From Methylobacillus methanolivorans (GTDB taxonomy: Bacteria; Pseudomonadota; Gammaproteobacteria; Burkholderiales; Methylophilaceae), in NCBI RefSeq assembly GCF_020531845.1, contig NZ_JAJAVF010000003.1, forward strand, positions 1 through 64,000: 64,000 bases of DNA, in the 5' to 3' direction. The notes under the pieces were generated by a model that saw nothing but the letters and a program-made list of their open reading frames with translations, searched no databases and was not told the DNA's origin. A program made the translations under genes and the position numbers. Shown one piece after another: positions 19,683 to 29,778 of the stretch. Numbering within the stretch: position 1 is the first letter of the stretch; the number at the start of each line of letters is the position of its first letter.

Positions 19683-19704
19683 AAAGCCCGCAAATGCGGG
19701 CTTT
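19683..19704 (-). terminator. Terminator downstream of the prepilin-like gene
   Basis: AAAGCCCGC and GCGGGCTTT form a 9-bp stem with loop AAAT, 16 nt past the prepilin stop. The minus strand then reads TTACTTTTTC, adequate for intrinsic termination. Confidence 0.75.
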
Positions 19705-19719
19705 ATCAATAGATGATCA

Positions 19720-20376
19720 CTAAAAAGACATGCATACTGTAAACATATTTCCATCGGGTACATTAGCATTTGCTAAAGATGGCCCCGGCACACCATCGGC
19801 CACTACCCGCACATTGCCAGAATTGGTGACGCCATCATCCAACAAAACATCAATTTGTTTTGCTAGACGTCCCACAACCCCGCCAGAACAAACAACAAAT
19901 GCACCAACCATAGAATTCACACCAGCATCAGTAATTGTACTAAATCCATTGATGCTCTGAATTCCTAACCGTCCACCATCCGCATTTCTCGGAATATACG
20001 CTTGATCCCCGATAACAGTTGAGCCAGAGGCCAAACCTGCTAGTCGCACATGCTGCCAAAATAAATACGATTCATCGGTAGTAATTACAGAATCCCACGT
20101 ACCTTCAATTCTGGCATTGCCTACTGTACCACCGGTTGTAGCAAGCACCCCATTCGTCACATGATTAGCTACATTGGCATCATCGCCAGGTAAAGCCCTG
20201 AATTTATCTTGATAGGCATAAAGTAGTATTTGCGTATTCTTGAAATCATTCGCCATGCTTTTCGCCTTGGCGCTATTAATCAACTCCTGCCCCTTAAGCA
20301 CGCCGCCCAGCAGCAGGCCGATAATCACCAGGACTATCGCCAGCTCGATCAGCGTAAAGCCGGATGTTTTTTTCAT
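19720..20376 (-). CDS. Type IV pilin-like (prepilin) protein
   Basis: This 218-residue protein starts MKKTSGFTLIELAIVLVIIG, a class III signal with cleavage expected between Gly6 and Phe7 and Glu11 as the conserved Glu5 of the mature form. The soluble part contains SAKAKSMANDFKNTQILLYAYQ and two C-terminal cysteines (FVVCSGG, FTVCMSF) that could form a pilin-type disulphide loop. AAGGA precedes the ATG. No pilus or type II secretion genes adjoin, so its assembly machine is encoded elsewhere. The gene appears more AT-rich than its neighbours. Confidence 0.85.
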   Translation of the reverse strand: MKKTSGFTLIELAIVLVIIGLLLGGVLKGQELINSAKAKSMANDFKNTQILLYAYQDKFRALPGDDANVANHVTNGVLATTGGTVGNARIEGTWDSVITTDESYLFWQHVRLAGLASGSTVIGDQAYIPRNADGGRLGIQSINGFSTITDAGVNSMVGAFVVCSGGVVGRLAKQIDVLLDDGVTNSGNVRVVADGVPGPSLANANVPDGNMFTVCMSF

Positions 20377-20612
20377 ATAAGATCCTTGCATGAAGTTGCC
20401 AAGATGACAGCTTCTAATAAATAAGTTGGTATGAGATATGCAACTCCCGTGCCAACCACTGGCGGTACCCAATATGCATCCAACTCAGCTAGCACAAGGC
20501 TTACAGACCGATTCTCTGCACGCCCCACAAGAGAAAATCCTGCATCAAAGTGTTGAGATTTCGTCTATAGTGACAAAATTACGACACTCATTACTAGAGA
20601 TACCTTTATTTC

Positions 20613-22319
20613 ATGGCCAGTCTGAACAGCCTTAGCAACGCCTACCGCCCCAGCGCATCTACCATGCAACAGTGGATGTTAGGATTGATGTTGTTAAGCC
20701 TGCACGGCGTTATGCTTTGGGGTTTTGATGACCCGTTGCAAAAAGGCCTCCTGCTCTGCCATTACGGCTTGTTCCTGATCTGGCAACCGATCTGGCAAAC
20801 CAAGGAAAAGCTTTCAGCGCAGGCCATTCTCTTGTTTGCGGCAGGCGGCATCTTGCTCGCTACGTTTGTCAGTTGGTGGTTACTTGCTATCTGGCTTTCT
20901 GCCTTGTTTGGTCTGCTAGGCGGGCGCATCTTCTCGGCAACTGCGCAGACCTCGCGCCTCAGTTACTTATTCGCCGCCACGTATCTGCTTTCAGCCCTGT
21001 TACTGTGGGTCATCCCTCATTTACTAGATGCCGATACGGCAATAGAAGTAGCAGCTTTCCTGATGCTTTACCTGCTGCCCATCCTGCCACTGGTGATCTT
21101 GTTTCTGCGTGTCAAGCAAGAAACCCATCAGCATGCGCCTATCCTCGACTTTTTCTACACTCTGTTGTTGTTCCTGCTTTCGGTGACACTCATCCTGAGT
21201 ATTGTCACGATCTCGCGCACCACTGAGGCAGATTATGCAGAAGTGGTGGTGTGGGTAGTATTTGGCCTGGCAGGCGCATTGGTACTGGCCAGCTGGCTAT
21301 GGAACCCGCGCGCAGGCTTTAGCGGCATCGGGCAGCTGCTATCACGCTATCTGCTGAGTGTCGGCTTGCCATTCGAGCGCTGGATCAAGAATATTGCAGA
21401 ACTTGCCGAACGAGAAACCAGCGCCAAGGAATTTATGCATGCCGCCATGAATGAAGTGGAGACCCTGCCCTGGGTGGCAGGCGGAACTTGGCAAACCGAA
21501 GAGGATGAGGGCGAATTTGGTGCCCAGGCACCTTACCATGCCGATCTTGAGTTTCACGATTTCCACCTCACGCTTTATAGCCGCTGGCCCCTCACGCCCG
21601 CCCTTATCATCCATCTCAAGCTACTCACGCAAATCCTGGGAGAGTTTCATGAAGCGAAGCGCCGCGAGGAGGCCTTGCTGCAAAACACTTATATGCAGGC
21701 CATCTATGAAACCGGCGCACGACTCACACACGACATGAAAAACATCGTGCAATCCATGAACGCACTATGCAGCGCTGCGGAACAAGCAACAGAAGCAGAT
21801 AACGATCGCCTGGTAGCGCTGATTCGTAAACAGTTGCCACTCCTTAACCAACGCCTGGCATTGACGCTGGACAAACTGGGAGCGCCGCGCAACGAGGCCA
21901 CACGCATGCTGCCCCTACTAGAATGGTGGGACAATCTGCAGCAACGCTACAACGGCACGCGCATCAGCTTCAGCGAATCCATCATGCTGGATAGCGAATG
22001 CAAAATCGATAGCGAAGTGTGGGACAGCGTGGTAGATAACCTGCTACAAAATGCCCTAGCCAAGGCCAGGCAAGCACCTGAAATTCTTATCCACGCTCAT
22101 GTGGTGATGAATGAACAGGTGTTTGTCGAAGTCACAGATAGCGGCAACCCGATGCCGGATGATGTGGCCACCAGCCTCTTCCGCAAGCGTATCCGCTCCG
22201 AAGGTGGGCTGGGCATCGGGCTATATCAGGCTGGACGCCAAGCACAACAAGCAGGCTACCAGCTCTCACTGGTAAACAACCAGCCACGACAAGTATGCTT
22301 CAGGCTAGCAATGAAATAG
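20613..22319 (+). CDS. Orphan membrane sensor histidine kinase
   Basis: The protein has up to 568 residues. It begins with about seven hydrophobic segments (20-230), a GAF-like linker region (about 250-345), an H-box ARLTHDMKNIV with phospho-acceptor His373, and a C-terminal HATPase with N-box DSVVDNLLQNALAKA, EVTDSGNPMPDDV and GGLGIGLYQAGRQAQ. HD(M/L)KN is the H-box variant known from PrsK-type kinases. No response regulator adjoins. The start site is uncertain because no clear ribosome binding site is present. It is divergent from the prepilin gene. Confidence 0.82.
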   Translation: MASLNSLSNAYRPSASTMQQWMLGLMLLSLHGVMLWGFDDPLQKGLLLCHYGLFLIWQPIWQTKEKLSAQAILLFAAGGILLATFVSWWLLAIWLSALFGLLGGRIFSATAQTSRLSYLFAATYLLSALLLWVIPHLLDADTAIEVAAFLMLYLLPILPLVILFLRVKQETHQHAPILDFFYTLLLFLLSVTLILSIVTISRTTEADYAEVVVWVVFGLAGALVLASWLWNPRAGFSGIGQLLSRYLLSVGLPFERWIKNIAELAERETSAKEFMHAAMNEVETLPWVAGGTWQTEEDEGEFGAQAPYHADLEFHDFHLTLYSRWPLTPALIIHLKLLTQILGEFHEAKRREEALLQNTYMQAIYETGARLTHDMKNIVQSMNALCSAAEQATEADNDRLVALIRKQLPLLNQRLALTLDKLGAPRNEATRMLPLLEWWDNLQQRYNGTRISFSESIMLDSECKIDSEVWDSVVDNLLQNALAKARQAPEILIHAHVVMNEQVFVEVTDSGNPMPDDVATSLFRKRIRSEGGLGIGLYQAGRQAQQAGYQLSLVNNQPRQVCFRLAMK

Positions 22320-22358
22320 CAAAAAACTCAACCATGCATAACCGCTGCATGAAGCAAT

Positions 22359-22388
22359 AAAAAAGGCCGCATCACTGCGGCCTTTTTT
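22359..22388. terminator. Bidirectional terminator between the kinase and ccsB
   Basis: AAAAAAGGCCGC and GCGGCCTTTTTT form a 12-bp stem with loop ATCACT. T-runs exist on both strands, so it can serve both converging genes. Confidence 0.85.
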
Positions 22389-22400
22389 ATATGAAATCAC

Positions 22401-23546
22401 TTATAACTCACCATAAGAATGCAAACCAGACAGGAACATGTTCACCCCAAGGAAAGCAAAGGTAGTGACTACTAGACCAACCAGTGCCCACCAGGCCAAG
22501 ATAGGGCCGCGCAGCCCCTTGACGAGCCGCAGGTGCAACCAAGCCGCATAGTTGAGCCAGACAATCAAGGCCCAGGTTTCTTTAGGATCCCACGACCAGT
22601 AACCGCCCCATGCCTCTGCCGCCCACATGGCACCAAGGATGGTGGCAATGGTAAAGAATGCAAAACCAACAGAAATCGCCTTGTACATCAGATCATCCAG
22701 CACTTCCAGGCTGGGCAGACGTGAAGCAAGAATACCCTTGCTCACCAGCAGATAAGCCGCAGCCACCATCGCTGCCAGTGCAAATGTGCCATAGCCGATG
22801 AAGTTTGCTGGCACATGGATTTTCATCCAGTAAGATTGTAGTGCTGGCACCAGTGGCTGGATTTCATACGCCTGGCGATCAAAGGTATACCAGAGTATAA
22901 AGCCGACCGCGGCATTGATCACGATCAGCACAAAGCCACCCAACTGGCGCGTGGCATAGCGGCCTTCGTAATAAAGATAAGCCAGCGCGGTGATCAGGCA
23001 GAAGAGGATAAACACTTCATAAAGGTTGCTGATGGGGATATGCCCGACATCGGGAGCAATCAGGTAAGACTCGTACCAACGTACCATGAGCCCGATGAAG
23101 CCCATGACTACAGCAGACCAAGTCAAACCCGACCCTACCTTGGAGGCAAAGGCAGAACGCGCAAACAAGCCCAGCCAATAAGCCAGCATGGCCAGGACAA
23201 ACAGTACGTTCATCCACATAATGGCAGACTGGCTGGCAAACAAGAACTTGAGGAGGAACACTTGCTCTACACTGGCCTGGCTGCCATTGTAGAGCTGTAT
23301 GGCACCAAGGCTGATTGCTGCAACTACCAGCAACAAGGTGCGCACTGGCTTCCATTGCCAGCCTAGCCAGCTAAACAAGGCAACCGATCCAAACAAGATA
23401 CCGACTTCATAAGCATCCATGAACTCAGCGTATTGCTGGAAGGCAAACAAGCCACCCAGCAACAACAGCAACGCATAGCCCCAATCCAGCAGCCCCAAGC
23501 GCTTGAAGAATGGTTCCGGCACATCTTCCATATAGGCAGTTTTCAT
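22401..23546 (-). CDS. ccsB: Cytochrome c biogenesis protein CcsB (CcsA/ResC family)
   Basis: This integral membrane protein has the tryptophan-rich haem-handling WWD-type motif WAAEAWGGYWSWDPKETWAL and flanking histidines. With ResB it exports haem and attaches it to apocytochromes in system II maturation. The ATG at 23544-23546 has GAGG at a spacing of 6; an ATG directly before it and an upstream TTG are also in frame. It follows resB by about 36 nt. Confidence 0.93.
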   Translation of the reverse strand: MKTAYMEDVPEPFFKRLGLLDWGYALLLLLGGLFAFQQYAEFMDAYEVGILFGSVALFSWLGWQWKPVRTLLLVVAAISLGAIQLYNGSQASVEQVFLLKFLFASQSAIMWMNVLFVLAMLAYWLGLFARSAFASKVGSGLTWSAVVMGFIGLMVRWYESYLIAPDVGHIPISNLYEVFILFCLITALAYLYYEGRYATRQLGGFVLIVINAAVGFILWYTFDRQAYEIQPLVPALQSYWMKIHVPANFIGYGTFALAAMVAAAYLLVSKGILASRLPSLEVLDDLMYKAISVGFAFFTIATILGAMWAAEAWGGYWSWDPKETWALIVWLNYAAWLHLRLVKGLRGPILAWWALVGLVVTTFAFLGVNMFLSGLHSYGEL

Positions 23547-23582
23547 CATCAACCTCAATGCATGTTGGTTACGTGACAGATG

Positions 23583-25580
23583 TCACACGTGCTGGTTTTC
23601 CAGCAGGCGCGCGAGCTTGTCGCGCATCTTGTCGAATTCAATATCGAAATCACGGTTCTTGCGGTTAGCCGACATGGCAAATAGCACACGATTGTTTTCC
23701 GGCTTCACCAGCAGCCAGATACGGCGCTCGCGAATATAAATCATGGCAAAAATGCCCAACACCAATAATACCGATCCAGAATACACCAGCACCTTGCCTG
23801 GTGAGCGTGTCAATTGCAAACCACTAGACTGGCGATGGTCGAACCCGCTCAATTGCAGATATAGCGGTGCTCCATAATGGAAGCTATCGCTGATCGCATG
23901 CAAGCTATCCTCGATGAAAAACTGCAAGGCATCACCGTTTTCGGCAGGAGGCAAGCCTGCACGCTCACGACTGATGGCATGTGCTGCAAAAGCCGCTGTA
24001 GTAACTACCTTGACATAAGCCTGTGCCGCACCTGCCCGTTGCGCCTCTGGTACGGCTTCGTCAATCATCTCTGCCACCTTGCCGAAACCACCCTGGCTGA
24101 ATGCCTGCAACAATTGCATGACACTGGCCTCGAACCTGCTCCGCGTTTCCGTATTCAGCTCGCTATGGCTGGATAAAGCCAATTGCGAAACACGGCGCAC
24201 GATTTCAGGATACAGCGATTGGTCAAACATGGCCGCACGGAAGTTCATGTACCCATCGATACTGCCTGCATCATCCGCAGGTATGCGCAAGTAACGATAG
24301 CTATCCTGCTGCATGGAGCGCATGCCGGAGAGGAAATATTGCCGCCCATCCAATATCAGCGGATTCATGTAATTCACGTACTCATGCGCCTGGCCCTCAG
24401 CATCGCGAACCTTGAAGGTAACGTTCGGCCCCACATTGCGTGGCTTACCCTTACCATCAGTAGAAAGATTCAGGATATTGAACAGACGGAAATCAGATAA
24501 CTCGACGCTCAATGGGCTATTGCCACCACTCACATCATATTTATTGAACACATTGCCGGAGAATGGAATATTGTCCGCATGGCTTCCGAGTAGGTTCCAC
24601 ACTTTGAAATCAAGCTTGGAGCCGCCATCGCCAAAATCCGACTGATAAATCGCGACACCTTTGTAGATCAAAGGATGATTGACCTTAATAGTTGCCGTGA
24701 TCGGCTCCTCATGTTCCGGGTCGATGATCATGACATCGCTCTCGAACGACTTGGGCTGCCCAGTTTCATAATGCTCGATGCGGAACGCTTTCAGCACAAT
24801 GCTAAATGGCAGATCCTGCACCAGATAACCATCCCTCACCCGCATAAATGCGGCGTTGGCACCGGCACCTTCAGGCAAGGTCATATTGGCACGGAAAGAA
24901 AGATTGGCAGGTGACATGCGGCTTTCAGCCGGCACCTTGCGCTCGGGGATGTCCCGCGTTTCCACGACCTTATATCCCAGTAGCTCTTGCGCCTTGAATA
25001 CCAGGTTGCCATCCATGAGGCCACCAATACAAATAATAACGATGGCCGCATGCGTAAGGATATATCCCAGGCGCTGATAACTACCCGCCTTGGCGGCAAG
25101 CAAGTGCCCGCCATCTTCCTGCGCGACCGTCTTATAGCGAAAGCCGTGCTGCGTCAGGAATTTTGCCAAGCGCGAGGTTGTTTCCTCAGTGGAATAGGGA
25201 GTGTGGTACTCATACTGATGACTGAAACTACGCAGTGAAACCTCTTTTGCCGTTTCACGGAATGCGCGCAACTCCCGCAACATCAGGGGCGTATTGCGAT
25301 AAATACAGAGTGAGGTGGAAAGAACCAGAAAAACCAGAATGACCAGAAACCAGCCTGAGTGGTATACATCGTACAGGCCGAGAAACTCGAAAAACTCAAA
25401 CCAGAACTGGCCAAATTGCACCACGTAATTGGTATAAGGTTCATTCTGCTTAAGCACTGTCCCGATAATTGAGGCAATGCCAAGCACGACCAATACGCTC
25501 ACCGCAAAACGCATGGAACTCAGCAGCTCGTATAACCTATGCCTATGGGACTGTACGGATTTCAAAACAAGACCATTCAA
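23583..25580 (-). CDS. resB: Cytochrome c biogenesis protein ResB
   Basis: The 665-residue protein has the ResB family start RLYELLSSMRFAVSVLVVLGIASIIGTV, KQNEPYTNYVVQFG, further membrane segments, a large periplasmic domain and a last membrane helix near residue 600. It partners CcsB in system II cytochrome c maturation. The start appears to be a non-ATG (TTG) codon and is uncertain. The gene order cytochrome c4-resB-ccsB is common in betaproteobacteria. Confidence 0.92.
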   Translation of the reverse strand: MNGLVLKSVQSHRHRLYELLSSMRFAVSVLVVLGIASIIGTVLKQNEPYTNYVVQFGQFWFEFFEFLGLYDVYHSGWFLVILVFLVLSTSLCIYRNTPLMLRELRAFRETAKEVSLRSFSHQYEYHTPYSTEETTSRLAKFLTQHGFRYKTVAQEDGGHLLAAKAGSYQRLGYILTHAAIVIICIGGLMDGNLVFKAQELLGYKVVETRDIPERKVPAESRMSPANLSFRANMTLPEGAGANAAFMRVRDGYLVQDLPFSIVLKAFRIEHYETGQPKSFESDVMIIDPEHEEPITATIKVNHPLIYKGVAIYQSDFGDGGSKLDFKVWNLLGSHADNIPFSGNVFNKYDVSGGNSPLSVELSDFRLFNILNLSTDGKGKPRNVGPNVTFKVRDAEGQAHEYVNYMNPLILDGRQYFLSGMRSMQQDSYRYLRIPADDAGSIDGYMNFRAAMFDQSLYPEIVRRVSQLALSSHSELNTETRSRFEASVMQLLQAFSQGGFGKVAEMIDEAVPEAQRAGAAQAYVKVVTTAAFAAHAISRERAGLPPAENGDALQFFIEDSLHAISDSFHYGAPLYLQLSGFDHRQSSGLQLTRSPGKVLVYSGSVLLVLGIFAMIYIRERRIWLLVKPENNRVLFAMSANRKNRDFDIEFDKMRDKLARLLENQHV

Positions 25581-25632
25581 AAAATTTGAGGTGAGACCTT
25601 AGATATCGATGATTGGTTGCAGCCTGACGATA

Positions 25633-25662
25633 TAAAAAATAAGGGCGGCTATTGCCACCCTT
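25633..25662 (-). terminator. Terminator after cytochrome c4
   Basis: On the minus strand AAGGGTGGC pairs with GCCGCCCTT (one G-U) around AATA, followed by ATTTTTTATA. It separates the cytochrome c4 gene from resB. Confidence 0.75.
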
Positions 25663-25715
25663 AACGCTCGCACTTGGCTTTTGGTTGTCAGACTTGTGCA
25701 ATAAGCTGCCAGATT

Positions 25716-26348
25716 TTACTTCAAACCCTGAATATAATCAGCGACTGCAGCAATATCGGCATCCGTCATCTTGGCAGATACCATGCGCATCATCTTGGCA
25801 GCGTCGTTCTTGCGTTGACCATCACGGAAAGCTTTTACCTGGCTAGTTGTGTAGTTGGCATGCTGGCCAGCCAAACGTGGGAAGCCAGGCGCAATACCTT
25901 CCCCATTAGCACCATGACAGGAAGCACATGCTGGAACACCCGCACCAGGAATGCCTGTCTTGAAAATCTTTTCACCTATCGACCCTGGGCCATTGCTCAC
26001 AGATGGCGTAGAACGTGGGGCCTGCTTGGCATAATGTTCAGCGACCACTGCCATATCTTCATCGCTCAACGGAGCAACAATGCCCATCATGACTGGGCTC
26101 ATGCGCACATTGGCCTTGATATTCTTCAACTGCTTTTCTAGGTATGCAGCATGCTGACCAGCGATTTTCGGGAACATAGGCACCATGCTATTGCCGTCAG
26201 GACCGTGACATCCAGCACAAATCTGGGCCTGAGCAGGTACTTTGCTTACGACATCATCTTCATCGTCGTCATCTTCTGCATGCGAAACTGCTGCAGTTGC
26301 CAGCATCATGGCACTCATGATCAGTACCGCATATTTACGCAACAACAT
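25716..26348 (-). CDS. Diheme cytochrome c4-type protein
   Basis: The 210-residue protein has a signal peptide ending near VSHA, an unusually acidic run EDDDDEDD straight after it, and two haem motifs, CAGCH (Cys44-His48) and CASCH (Cys141-His145), in two repeated domains with axial-ligand methionines in MSPVMMG and KMMRMVSAKM. Cytochromes c4 pass electrons to terminal oxidases in the periplasm. GGAG five bases before the ATG fixes the start. Confidence 0.93.
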   Translation of the reverse strand: MLLRKYAVLIMSAMMLATAAVSHAEDDDDEDDVVSKVPAQAQICAGCHGPDGNSMVPMFPKIAGQHAAYLEKQLKNIKANVRMSPVMMGIVAPLSDEDMAVVAEHYAKQAPRSTPSVSNGPGSIGEKIFKTGIPGAGVPACASCHGANGEGIAPGFPRLAGQHANYTTSQVKAFRDGQRKNDAAKMMRMVSAKMTDADIAAVADYIQGLK

Positions 26349-26464
26349 AGCCACTCCTAAAGTTCTTTTCAGATACCAATACTGCGAATAGGGTCGCATT
26401 TTATATAAAAAACCCTACTTCGTGCTAATATTTTTCCCTTTCCGACGATACCCCTGCCGAATCC

Positions 26465-27088
26465 ATGCCTTTGTTTCAAAACGCCACTTTCTACATCTCC
26501 GCACACAAGCTCAGCGACCTTCCACCTCCTGCTGGTGTTGAAGTTGCCTTTGCCGGACGTTCCAACGCTGGCAAATCCAGCGCACTCAACACGCTTGCCA
26601 ACCACAATCGACTGGCATTTGTCAGTAAACAACCCGGGCGCACCCAACTCATCAACTTCTTCAGCTTAGGGAACGAGCGCTTCCTGGTGGACTTGCCTGG
26701 CTATGGTTATGCCAAGGTGCCGGAGGCCATGCGCAAGCACTGGCAGCTCACGCTGGCCAACTACTTGAGTCAGCGTCCGTGCATTGGTGGGCTAGTCTTG
26801 GTGATGGACTGCCGCCATCCACTTACTCCGCTGGATCGCCAGATGCTGGATTGGTACAGCCCAAGCGGTAAACCCATCCATGCCTTGTTGACCAAGTCGG
26901 ACAAGCTATCGCGCCAGGCAGCCAACCAGACATTGCAGCAGGTCAGAAAAGAGCTTGAGGCAAACTGGGGAAATTGCAGCGTACAGCTATTCTCCAGCCT
27001 GAAAAAACAAGGCGTGGAGGAAGCTGAAGCGGTGATCGGGCGCTGGTTATTTACGCCGGAAGATGATGTCCCAGACGCCGTGGCCTAG
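26465..27088 (+). CDS. engB: Ribosome biogenesis GTPase EngB (YihA/YsxC)
   Basis: This 207-residue GTPase has G1 [10 protein letters not shown]2 PGRTQ, G3 DLPGYGYAK and G4 TKSDK motifs in family order. It acts in 50S subunit assembly. It is divergent from cytochrome c4, and its 3' end overlaps the converging trmB coding region by 42 nt. Confidence 0.95.
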   Translation: MPLFQNATFYISAHKLSDLPPPAGVEVAFAGRSNAGKSSALNTLANHNRLAFVSKQPGRTQLINFFSLGNERFLVDLPGYGYAKVPEAMRKHWQLTLANYLSQRPCIGGLVLVMDCRHPLTPLDRQMLDWYSPSGKPIHALLTKSDKLSRQAANQTLQQVRKELEANWGNCSVQLFSSLKKQGVEEAEAVIGRWLFTPEDDVPDAVA

Positions 27089-27763
27089 CTTGATGCCGCG
27101 GTTCTCGAACTTGGTCAACGGACGATAGTCAGGCTTGGGGGCGTAATCTTGTGCAGTGTTTTCCAGCAAGGATTCCTGCTGCAACACATCCAGCACCCAC
27201 TCGGCATACTCCTGCCAATCTGTCGCCACGTGCAGGTAAGCGCCCGCTTTCAACTTGCTGCATAGCAGCTTGACGAACTCAGCCTGGATCAACCGGCGCT
27301 TGTGATGGCGCTTTTTGTGCCAAGGATCGGGGAAGAAAATATGCACGCCATCCAGGCTCGCATCAGGAATCATGTGTTTTAACACTTCCACCGCATCGTG
27401 CTGAACGATGCGCAGGTTCTTGAGTTCCAATTCTCCAATCTGCTTGAGCAGACTGCCAACCCCAGGAGCATGCACTTCTACCCCAAGGAAATCACGCTCA
27501 GGCTGAGTCTGCGCAATTTTGGCCGTACTATCGCCCATACCAAAGCCAATTTCCAGGACTTTCAGGCTGGCATCACGCCCAAATAGCGCATTCAAGTCGA
27601 TCAACGACGGTGCATAAGGCACACCAAATACCGGCATTAATTCATCCAGGGCACGTTGCTGGCCATGGGTCAAGCGCCCCTGGCGCAATACAAAGCTACG
27701 GATGGGGCGCTTCGCGAGCTCTTCCTTGCTGATATTTTCCTTGTTTGCTGCCTCTTGATCCAT
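27047..27763 (-). CDS. trmB: tRNA (guanine-N7-)-methyltransferase
   Basis: The protein of about 238 residues has the SAM-binding [26 protein letters not shown], the catalytic-region motif [15 protein letters not shown] and C-terminal TKFENRG. It methylates G46 of tRNAs. The ATG at 27761-27763 is preferred over an in-frame GTG five codons earlier. Its last 42 nt lie antisense to the end of engB. Confidence 0.95.
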   Translation of the reverse strand: MDQEAANKENISKEELAKRPIRSFVLRQGRLTHGQQRALDELMPVFGVPYAPSLIDLNALFGRDASLKVLEIGFGMGDSTAKIAQTQPERDFLGVEVHAPGVGSLLKQIGELELKNLRIVQHDAVEVLKHMIPDASLDGVHIFFPDPWHKKRHHKRRLIQAEFVKLLCSKLKAGAYLHVATDWQEYAEWVLDVLQQESLLENTAQDYAPKPDYRPLTKFENRGIKLGHGVWDIIFRRK

Positions 27764-27792
27764 GCTTGACTCAACCACTGAAAAAACCGCGA

Positions 27793-28953
27793 TTATAGGG
27801 TATGCGAACGGTCACCGCGAACAAAACCCGAGAGCGGCGCGACACCTCTGCCCAAAGCTAACACCTTGAACAACTCGCCCATTTCCGCAGGCGACAAGAG
27901 CTTTTGCGCCTGGCTGGCCAGCGGTGCATATTGCTTGAGATCATGCGCTGGCACGCGCAACATCAGGTCGGTGATGCCACAATTGATGAGGAATTGCGCC
28001 TGTCCACAATATCCCAGCAATTGCAGGCCTTGCGCTTGGCCTGCCTCGGCCATGGCAGAGAAATCCACATGAGCGGTAATATCCTGCAAGCCAGGATGAA
28101 AGAATGGATCAGGATGCGCATGATGGCGGTAATGGCACATCAATGTGCCCTGTTGGCGCTGCGGATGGTAGTACTCCGCCCGTGAAAACCCATAATCAAT
28201 GAACAACAGCACGCCCTGTCGCAGGCAGTGTGCCAGGCTTGCCACCAGCGCACGGGCTGCCGGACTCACTTCCGTCTGGTAAGACCCTGGCAAGACAAGC
28301 GTATCAATGCCAGCGACCAAAGCCTGATTCAGTAGCTCCCGGGGCATCAGCATCAAGCCTGCTTGATCATCCGCCGCCACCCCCATCTCCTGCCACCCTG
28401 TGCCGTACTTGCTGATCACATGCACAGGAACAGCATCCAGCACTTCATTGGCAAGCATCACTCCGGTGAAGCTCTCAGGCAAGGCATCCAACCAGCACAG
28501 TCGCTCATACAGCATAGGAGAAAGCACAGCCTGCAAGTGCTGCTTTTGCACGGCTTGCAAATCCGCGCTGACTTCTAGGATCAGGTATTGATCCGGCAAT
28601 CTATCCGCACGCTGCATTTCCTCCAGAATGGCTGCAGCCAGCCTGCCACGCCCGGCGCCGAGCTCAAGCACACTACCGCCCGTCTGCGCCAACACCTCCA
28701 TTACCTGCCGTGCCAGGGTGTGGCCGAACAATGGCGTCATTTCCGGCGCGGTGACGAAATCACCGGCTTCGCCAAATTTTGTTGCTCCCGCACTGTAATA
28801 ACCCAGGCCAGGGGCGTATAACGCCAGCTCCATATAATGTGCAAAGCTGATCCAGCCGCCAGCAGCGGCTAATTCGTCGCGAATCAACGCAAGCAATTGA
28901 GCGCTATGGGCAATCGCCTGGCTATCAGGAAGAGGTAAGGCAGAGATATTCAT
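27793..28953 (-). CDS. MidA/NDUFAF7-family SAM-dependent methyltransferase
   Basis: This 386-residue protein shows the COG1565 features: [50 protein letters not shown] (SAM-binding), [12 protein letters not shown] and FIDYGF. The mitochondrial member methylates an arginine in complex I; the substrate in bacteria is not known. It is upstream of trmB on the same strand. Confidence 0.88.
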   Translation of the reverse strand: MNISALPLPDSQAIAHSAQLLALIRDELAAAGGWISFAHYMELALYAPGLGYYSAGATKFGEAGDFVTAPEMTPLFGHTLARQVMEVLAQTGGSVLELGAGRGRLAAAILEEMQRADRLPDQYLILEVSADLQAVQKQHLQAVLSPMLYERLCWLDALPESFTGVMLANEVLDAVPVHVISKYGTGWQEMGVAADDQAGLMLMPRELLNQALVAGIDTLVLPGSYQTEVSPAARALVASLAHCLRQGVLLFIDYGFSRAEYYHPQRQQGTLMCHYRHHAHPDPFFHPGLQDITAHVDFSAMAEAGQAQGLQLLGYCGQAQFLINCGITDLMLRVPAHDLKQYAPLASQAQKLLSPAEMGELFKVLALGRGVAPLSGFVRGDRSHTL

Positions 28954-29010
28954 GGTATTAGATTATAATCTCGCGTTCTTCCCGAATATCGATGCGATCT
29001 GGAACATTTG

Positions 29011-29763
29011 GTGGATTCCTCTCTGGAAAATAAAGTTATTTTGATCACTGGCGGTGCTAAACGCGTCGGTGCGGCGATTTGCCGCCTGTTGCATGCCGGT
29101 GGCGCGCAACTAATGATCCATTATCGCAGCTCGGATGACGAGGCACGCACTCTGCAAACGGAGCTTAACCTGCAACGCCCAAACTCTGTCGCGATCATTC
29201 AGGGAGATTTGCTAAGACTCAGCGTACTGCCCAAGCTGGTGCAGGAAACCGTGCAGCACTTTGGCCGGCTGGATGCACTGATCAACAATGCCTCCAGCTA
29301 TTATCCCAGCGAGTTGGGCACAATCAACGAGCACCAATGGGAAGACCTGATCGGCCCCAATCTGAAGGCACCCCTATTTCTGTCCCAAGCGGCAGCGCCT
29401 GAACTGAAAAAAACCCACGGCACCATTATCAATATCACCGATATGCATGTAGAGCGGCCCAAAAAGGGCTATATCGTCTATAGCGTCGCCAAGGCTGGGC
29501 TGGTGACCTTAACCAAATCCCTCGCACATGAGCTGGCACCCGAAGTCAGGGTCAACGCCGTCGCACCCGGGCCAGTGTTATGGCCTGAGAACAACCCGCA
29601 GTTTGACGAGGTGTATCGCCAGCGCGTGATCTCGCAGACACTGCTGAAGCGGATTGGCGAAGGCGATGATGTTGCCAAGGCTGTGCGCTTTCTGTTGCAA
29701 GACGCCCCTTTCATTACCGGACATGTGATCGCCGTCGATGGCGGACGCTCACTCAATCTTTAA
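29011..29763 (+). CDS. Pteridine reductase-like short-chain dehydrogenase (FolM/PTR1 type)
   Basis: The 250-residue Rossmann protein has LITGGAKRVGAAI, an arginine/serine pair (IHYRSSD) fitting NADPH use, INNASSYYPS and the catalytic YSVAKAG. Pteridine reductases have TGxxKRxG rather than TGxxxGxG, as seen here. It probably reduces dihydro-pterins. The GTG start has GGAA at a spacing of 6. Confidence 0.8.
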   Translation: MDSSLENKVILITGGAKRVGAAICRLLHAGGAQLMIHYRSSDDEARTLQTELNLQRPNSVAIIQGDLLRLSVLPKLVQETVQHFGRLDALINNASSYYPSELGTINEHQWEDLIGPNLKAPLFLSQAAAPELKKTHGTIINITDMHVERPKKGYIVYSVAKAGLVTLTKSLAHELAPEVRVNAVAPGPVLWPENNPQFDEVYRQRVISQTLLKRIGEGDDVAKAVRFLLQDAPFITGHVIAVDGGRSLNL

Positions 29764-29778
29764 AAGTATTCATTCATC

